A DNA stretch of 9,039 nucleotides from a bacterium (GTDB taxonomy: Bacteria; Verrucomicrobiota; Kiritimatiellia; UBA8416): positions 1-9,039 of the forward strand of contig JAIFLS010000084.1 of NCBI GenBank assembly GCA_020048935.1, given 5' to 3'. This document shows positions 5,757-9,039 of the stretch, piece after piece. Position numbers and translations under genes: made by a program. Numbering within the stretch: position 1 is the stretch's first letter; each line of letters opens with the position of its first letter. The notes under the pieces were generated by a model. That model worked only from the letters and a program-made list of their open reading frames with translations. It was not told where the DNA came from and did no database searches.

Positions 5757-7988
5757 CTTCCCTGGACTCAGCGTAAAGGTGCCAACCGTCACCCGGGCCG
5801 GGCCGTGGAACTTCAATACGTTCTTGCCCGCTGCGAGCTCTATTTCGACCGGCGCAGTCTTTTCCCACAGGCCAATCGTATAGGGCAGCGCCCACTCAAC
5901 GGGTGTCCCGCCATTTGCCGTCACGGAAAGGCGCTGGTCCCATTTGGGCGTCACAACGCTGGCGGAGAGTTGATATTTTCCAGCCTTGGGTGCATCGAAG
6001 GTATATTCAAATGTATCCCCTTCGTTGCAGTAACGCGAGAGGTGCAGGCGCGTTTCGCCTGACTTCTTGTCTTTCACGAAAACAATCCGTTCTGTGACAC
6101 CCCCATGATACAGGAACGTTGTGCTCTCCGTGGGACTGCTGCAGGCTGCCGAAGGAATGGTGATTACACCCTTGGCATCGACCGTGATCTTCCCTGTCGC
6201 CGCAGGTGCTTTCTCGGCGACGGACGGAGCGGTCGAGGGTTTCGAAGCCTCCAGTTGGGCGATGATGCGCCGTTGCTCATGCAGTGCCAGATCACTCCAG
6301 AAAGTGGGCTTCACAATCTCTCCCGGTTTTGACGGCGTTGGGCCTCGGGTCTTGCCGCTGTACGTAATGAGCCCCGACTTCCGCGCCTCGCCCACGACGG
6401 CGCCAATCCATTGCGCTCGCTTGACCTTCAGGAACGCGGTCGCCTCTTCACGAGCCTGACTGCTGGCCAGTAAATTGACATCCGCACCATAGGGCCTGGG
6501 CCTGCCATAAAAGAACGCATAATAGCCGCGGTTCGACGGCCCCCACCCGCCACCCAGCCTGGTTTTCCAGCCGTCAGGATGCCAGTGCGCCACCGTTGAG
6601 TGCCCGGGCTCCACCCGTTCCACGGCGGGCACACCAAACGACTGCAGGACGAACCGTCCGAAGAAACCACGTCGCCCGCAGATTCCACCGTTGGCCAGGA
6701 TATTCTGCATCGCGCCGAGGTTGGGGCGGTCTTCCTTGACCATCGAGCTGTTATAGTAAAGCTCCTTTTCGACCACATCCACATACAATGAGGTGTCGTT
6801 ATCGTCGCCAGGGATGAAGTCAGGCCGGAAGGCACTGAGCATCTCGCGCCCCCAAGCCAGGATCGTGTCGGGATTGGGCGAATCCACAACCATGATAAGG
6901 CTCCAGACGTCCAGGTCCTTGAAGCCCGGCTGGAGCTCACCGGCCAAGTACCATTTCTCATAGTTCAAATAGCGTTTCACCGGATTAACGACTATGGAAT
7001 CCTGGTCGGCCGACGCCATATCCTCAGCGCTCAAACGGATAATGTCGGTTGACGCTTTCCAGAGCCCCAGGGGCACCGCATGCCGAAGGCTGACCGCCAC
7101 CGCGAGCCGCTGGAAGAGACCCTCTTTCGCCCTTGAACTGGCTTTCTGGATGTCGGTGTAGATCTTCATGGCCTCACCGTATTTCCCGGATTCGGGGCCA
7201 TCCGCGACGAGCATTTGAATCATCAGTTCCTTGTTGTCGAAAAGCTGCTGAATCAGCTTTTCATGCTCGGGACTCTGCTGGGCGAATTCCGCCAAGCCTC
7301 GCGACGTTGCGTCATTGATGACCATGAACTGCGCCAACTTCCCCTCCAGTTTGTCGCTGCTCAACACTCCACTCATTCCCAGCGCATCCATCGCCTGCCA
7401 CGTGGCCGCCATGGCCTTTTCATGCACCCGCTTCGCTTCTTCAGCTTCCTTCATTGCTGCAGGCAGCAGTTCTTGCGCTTCCTTAAGGGCAATCTTCGCC
7501 TTTTCGATGCTGCCCGGCAGCGCATCAAATTCCTTCTGCCTGCTCGCCAGGAACGTCGCCGCAGATTGCAGCTCCTTCTCCTTCTCTGGATTATTTTCCC
7601 CCCTTGCCTTGGCCCGCTCCACTTCTTCCTTTGCGCCATCAAGCGTCTGGGGACCCAATTTCTGTTTCTCTTCTAAATCCCGAAGGCTAACCGCGGCCCC
7701 CTGCATCCTGGCAACAACGCCAGCCTTGGCGGCCGCCTCCTTGGCCGGGCCTTCTTCCGCGAGGATGGCCTGCTGCCAGATGGCGATTTTCGCAACGTCC
7801 AGCTTGGGCAACACCGCCTCGATCTCCGCCTTGAGCGTCGTTTGGATGGTGGTGTACTTGGACTCAAGCGCCTTGCCGGCCTCGGTGAGTTCAACGGCGG
7901 GTGCAGGATTCTTATCAGCCGCCTGTGTCAGCGCCGGCGCAACAACTAACATGAACAACATTGATGCTGCATATGCTTTAAAATTCAT
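5754..7988 (-). CDS. Exported coiled-coil / transglutaminase-like / CBM-like multidomain protein
   Basis: This 744-residue protein is the intact member of a paralogous pair. Residues 1-23 are a signal peptide (MNFKAY..., cleavage after TQA). Residues 30-200 are Lys/Glu/Ala-rich and likely coiled coil. Residues 200-310 are helical. The segment 336-390 (KRYLNYEKWYLAGEL, then VWSL) leads into a conserved core: Cys437 in NGGICGRRGFF, FGVPAVERVEPGH with His463, and Asp503 in YGADVN. The Cys-loop then GVPA then GHSTVAxWHPDGW order resembles the transglutaminase-like (papain-fold) superfamily, where Cys-His-Asp acts on peptide or amide bonds; this is inference from motifs. Residues 596-744 form a beta-rich domain like carbohydrate-binding modules. 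AAGGA sits about 7 bases before the start. Its paralogue lies two genes downstream, with a SASA esterase between. No function is known to me; binding or processing of a glycan-linked substrate is plausible. Confidence 0.85.
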   Translation of the reverse strand: MNFKAYAASMLFMLVVAPALTQAADKNPAPAVELTEAGKALESKYTTIQTTLKAEIEAVLPKLDVAKIAIWQQAILAEEGPAKEAAAKAGVVARMQGAAVSLRDLEEKQKLGPQTLDGAKEEVERAKARGENNPEKEKELQSAATFLASRQKEFDALPGSIEKAKIALKEAQELLPAAMKEAEEAKRVHEKAMAATWQAMDALGMSGVLSSDKLEGKLAQFMVINDATSRGLAEFAQQSPEHEKLIQQLFDNKELMIQMLVADGPESGKYGEAMKIYTDIQKASSRAKEGLFQRLAVAVSLRHAVPLGLWKASTDIIRLSAEDMASADQDSIVVNPVKRYLNYEKWYLAGELQPGFKDLDVWSLIMVVDSPNPDTILAWGREMLSAFRPDFIPGDDNDTSLYVDVVEKELYYNSSMVKEDRPNLGAMQNILANGGICGRRGFFGRFVLQSFGVPAVERVEPGHSTVAHWHPDGWKTRLGGGWGPSNRGYYAFFYGRPRPYGADVNLLASSQAREEATAFLKVKRAQWIGAVVGEARKSGLITYSGKTRGPTPSKPGEIVKPTFWSDLALHEQRRIIAQLEASKPSTAPSVAEKAPAATGKITVDAKGVITIPSAACSSPTESTTFLYHGGVTERIVFVKDKKSGETRLHLSRYCNEGDTFEYTFDAPKAGKYQLSASVVTPKWDQRLSVTANGGTPVEWALPYTIGLWEKTAPVEIELAAGKNVLKFHGPARVTVGTFTLSPGK
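7858..7926 (-). repeat. Near-identical 69-base segment shared with 4214-4282
   Basis: Second copy of the block, with 68 of 69 bases the same as 4214-4282, covering the signal-peptide cleavage region and mature N-terminus. The flanking sequence of the two genes drops in identity on both sides. Confidence 0.7.
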
Positions 7989-7993
7989 TTGAT

Positions 7994-7998
7994 TTTCC
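7994..7998 (-). promoter_or_regulatory. Ribosome binding site of the 5754-7988 gene
   Basis: An AAGGAAAA stretch on the minus strand ends a few bases before the ATG at 7988. It is a fair though not perfect Shine-Dalgarno sequence and supports the start MNFKAY in front of the signal peptide. Confidence 0.5.
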
Positions 7999-8023
7999 TT
8001 GACAATCTGGTTCGTATCCCTGT

Positions 8024-8092
8024 TGTAGCCGGACTTAGGCCGACGTCCCCTTTTCCGATCACCCGAACGCGCCCCTCCGTGGCGCGGCTACA
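8024..8092. repeat. 69-base intergenic element with inverted-repeat ends (REP/MITE-like)
   Basis: The ends TGTAGCCG (8024-8031) and CGGCTACA (8085-8092) are perfect 8-base inverted repeats. Inside are two smaller palindromes: GGAC (8031-8034) with GTCC (8045-8048), and CGCGCC (8068-8073) with GGCGCG (8081-8086) around a 7-base loop. The element lies in the 137-base gap between two genes and holds no open frame. Its form is that of small palindromic dispersed repeats; whether other copies exist cannot be seen here. It could also act as an RNA hairpin that stops or stabilises the transcript between genes 6 and 5. Confidence 0.6.
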
Positions 8093-8098
8093 GCCCCC

Positions 8099-8122
8099 CT
8101 GATAACTGATGACTGATTACTG
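8099..8122. repeat. CTGATNA heptamer tract next to a stop codon
   Basis: Plus strand shows three consecutive heptamers (CTGATAA, CTGATGA, CTGATTA) and the start of a fourth. The tract begins 3 bases beyond the stop codon at 8126-8128 of the upstream gene and abuts the inverted-repeat element. It shares its unit and its position relative to a stop codon with the tract at 5729-5756. Confidence 0.6.
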
Positions 8123-8125
8123 TGC

Positions 8126-9039
8126 CTACTCCTTCAACCTCGCATCGAGGTTGAAGTCAAAACCGCCGTTGTAGACAACCAGGCCTCCCGCGCCCCAGCG
8201 CCAGTTATGGCGTGTCGTGATCGCGAGTTTATTCTCGCCGTTCTTCAGGTGCTTCAGGGCCGCAGCCTTGAACTCCTGCTCAATATCGCCTGCATCTACC
8301 GCGCCGTTGATCTTGGCAATTAGCTCACCGTTCAGATAGATCTGCACATTCTGCTGCCGCATGATCCAGGAACGGAGACGGAGGCCATCGAACCGGTCCT
8401 TGTCGTCGACCTTAAAATTCGTGCGCAAGAGCGCCGTGTGATACATGCGCCACGATGTCGGCAAGGTTGTTTCCAGCCATTGCGAGTCATCGAATTTTGG
8501 CTTGAACCAGTCCGCCGGAGCCTGGTTCATATCTTCGATCACATTGAGCTTCCAGGTGCTTGCCTTCTCGAGTTTCGATGTGAGTATTGGGACTTTATTG
8601 ACCCCCATCTGTATCTTCTTCGGATCCTTAACCTGATTGTCCATGACCAGGCATTCCCATAGGCGGGGTTTCTCCGCTGGCTCTGTCGTCGCGGCCTTCG
8701 CCATCGGAGGTGCCTTCACATCGGCGAGCTTGGCCTCAAGCGCCGTAACTCGTTCATCGCCAACGGGAAGAACGCCCTGTAATCCCGCAAGGAATGTCTT
8801 GGCTTGCCAAAGATCTCCGGCGTCCACAAGCTTCTGCATGCGCGCCAAATCCGCCTCTATACTCTGCTGCATCTCCTTGGCGGCGCGCGCAAGGTATTCA
8901 ACGGTAGGCATGTCATTCAGGCTGACGCTGCCGCTCGAGATCAGCTCATTGACGAGTTTCTCGCAGCCGGCATAGTCCTTCTTCCAGTACGCATCCAGGG
9001 CTGGCTTAAGCATCGCAGGAGCGTTCGTCGCGAATGGCG
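8126..9039 (-). CDS. C-terminal part of a protein with galactose-binding-like domain (5' end outside window)
   Basis: The frame stays open to the right edge, and the first Met (9013) has no ribosome binding site, so this is very probably the 3' part of a longer gene; 303 complete codons before the TAG stop are visible. Numbered from that Met, residues 1-95 are helical and Ala/Lys-rich (AYWKKDYAGCEKLVNEL, then a second helix pair around LARMQKLVDAGDLWQAK), reminiscent of TPR-like repeats. A linker rich in Ala, Thr, Pro and Glu spans about 98-117. Residues 155-285 look like the jelly-roll sugar-binding domain found in many glycoside hydrolases: FDDSQW (174-179), LRTNFKV, VQIYLNGELIA (223-233) and LKNGENKLAI (256-265). 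No catalytic domain is visible in this part. It precedes the other genes and may belong to the same exported system. The domain type is likely; the overall function is unknown. Confidence 0.75.
   Translation of the reverse strand, partial: PFATNAPAMLKPALDAYWKKDYAGCEKLVNELISSGSVSLNDMPTVEYLARAAKEMQQSIEADLARMQKLVDAGDLWQAKTFLAGLQGVLPVGDERVTALEAKLADVKAPPMAKAATTEPAEKPRLWECLVMDNQVKDPKKIQMGVNKVPILTSKLEKASTWKLNVIEDMNQAPADWFKPKFDDSQWLETTLPTSWRMYHTALLRTNFKVDDKDRFDGLRLRSWIMRQQNVQIYLNGELIAKINGAVDAGDIEQEFKAAALKHLKNGENKLAITTRHNWRWGAGGLVVYNGGFDFNLDARLKE

Noticed and set aside
7315..7992. 225-codon open frame on the plus strand
   Set aside because: Antisense to the coiled-coil part of the 5754-7988 gene; the Ser/Ala-rich product is the mirror of Ala/Lys/Glu codons.
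7999..8004. TTGACA resembling a -35 box
   Set aside because: It is on the plus strand, while every gene here is on the minus strand, and no matching -10 box or plus-strand gene follows.

Overview
The window is a run of six genes, all on the minus strand, and five encode proteins with a visible N-terminal signal peptide. The sixth is cut off by the right edge, so its N-terminus is not seen. Clustered sialate-O-acetylesterase-like (SASA/SGNH) esterases, large exported proteins with a carbohydrate-binding-like C-terminus, moderately high GC and good AAGGAG-type ribosome binding sites suggest a polysaccharide-degrading member of the PVC group (Kiritimatiellota, Lentisphaerota, Verrucomicrobiota or Planctomycetota). 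This placement is inferred from gene style only; no marker gene is present.

In transcription order (right to left) the layout is: (6) the 3' part of a protein with a helical N-terminal part and a galactose-binding-like C-terminal domain (8126-9039, open at the right edge); (5) a 744-residue exported protein with coiled coil, transglutaminase-like core and C-terminal beta-sandwich (5754-7988); (4) a SASA esterase with a coiled-coil insertion (4408-5682); (3) a full-length paralogue of gene 5 broken by a single-base frameshift (2160-4344); (2) a compact SASA esterase with a canonical DxxH motif (1163-2020); (1) another SASA esterase (7-1140). The gaps are 137, 71, 63, 139 and 22 bases, so there is no gene-free stretch above 300 bases. 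The order is compatible with one or two operons. No convincing promoter or rho-independent terminator was seen.

The main biological point is a repeated pair, [coiled coil + transglutaminase-like + carbohydrate-binding-like protein] followed by [SASA esterase], present twice and then followed by an extra esterase. This may be an extracytoplasmic module in which esterases remove O-acetyl groups from a glycan while the large proteins bind or act on the same polymer or a protein attached to it. That joint role is an inference. The esterase family assignment is strong, the transglutaminase-like assignment is moderate, and the substrates are unknown.

Three of the intergenic gaps hold unusual short repeats: a 69-base inverted-repeat element (8024-8092), heptamer tracts of CTGATNA type next to the stop codons of genes 6 and 5, and hexamer GATTAC-like tracts in opposite orientation between genes 3 and 2. 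These look like the dispersed small intergenic repeats of a repeat-rich genome.
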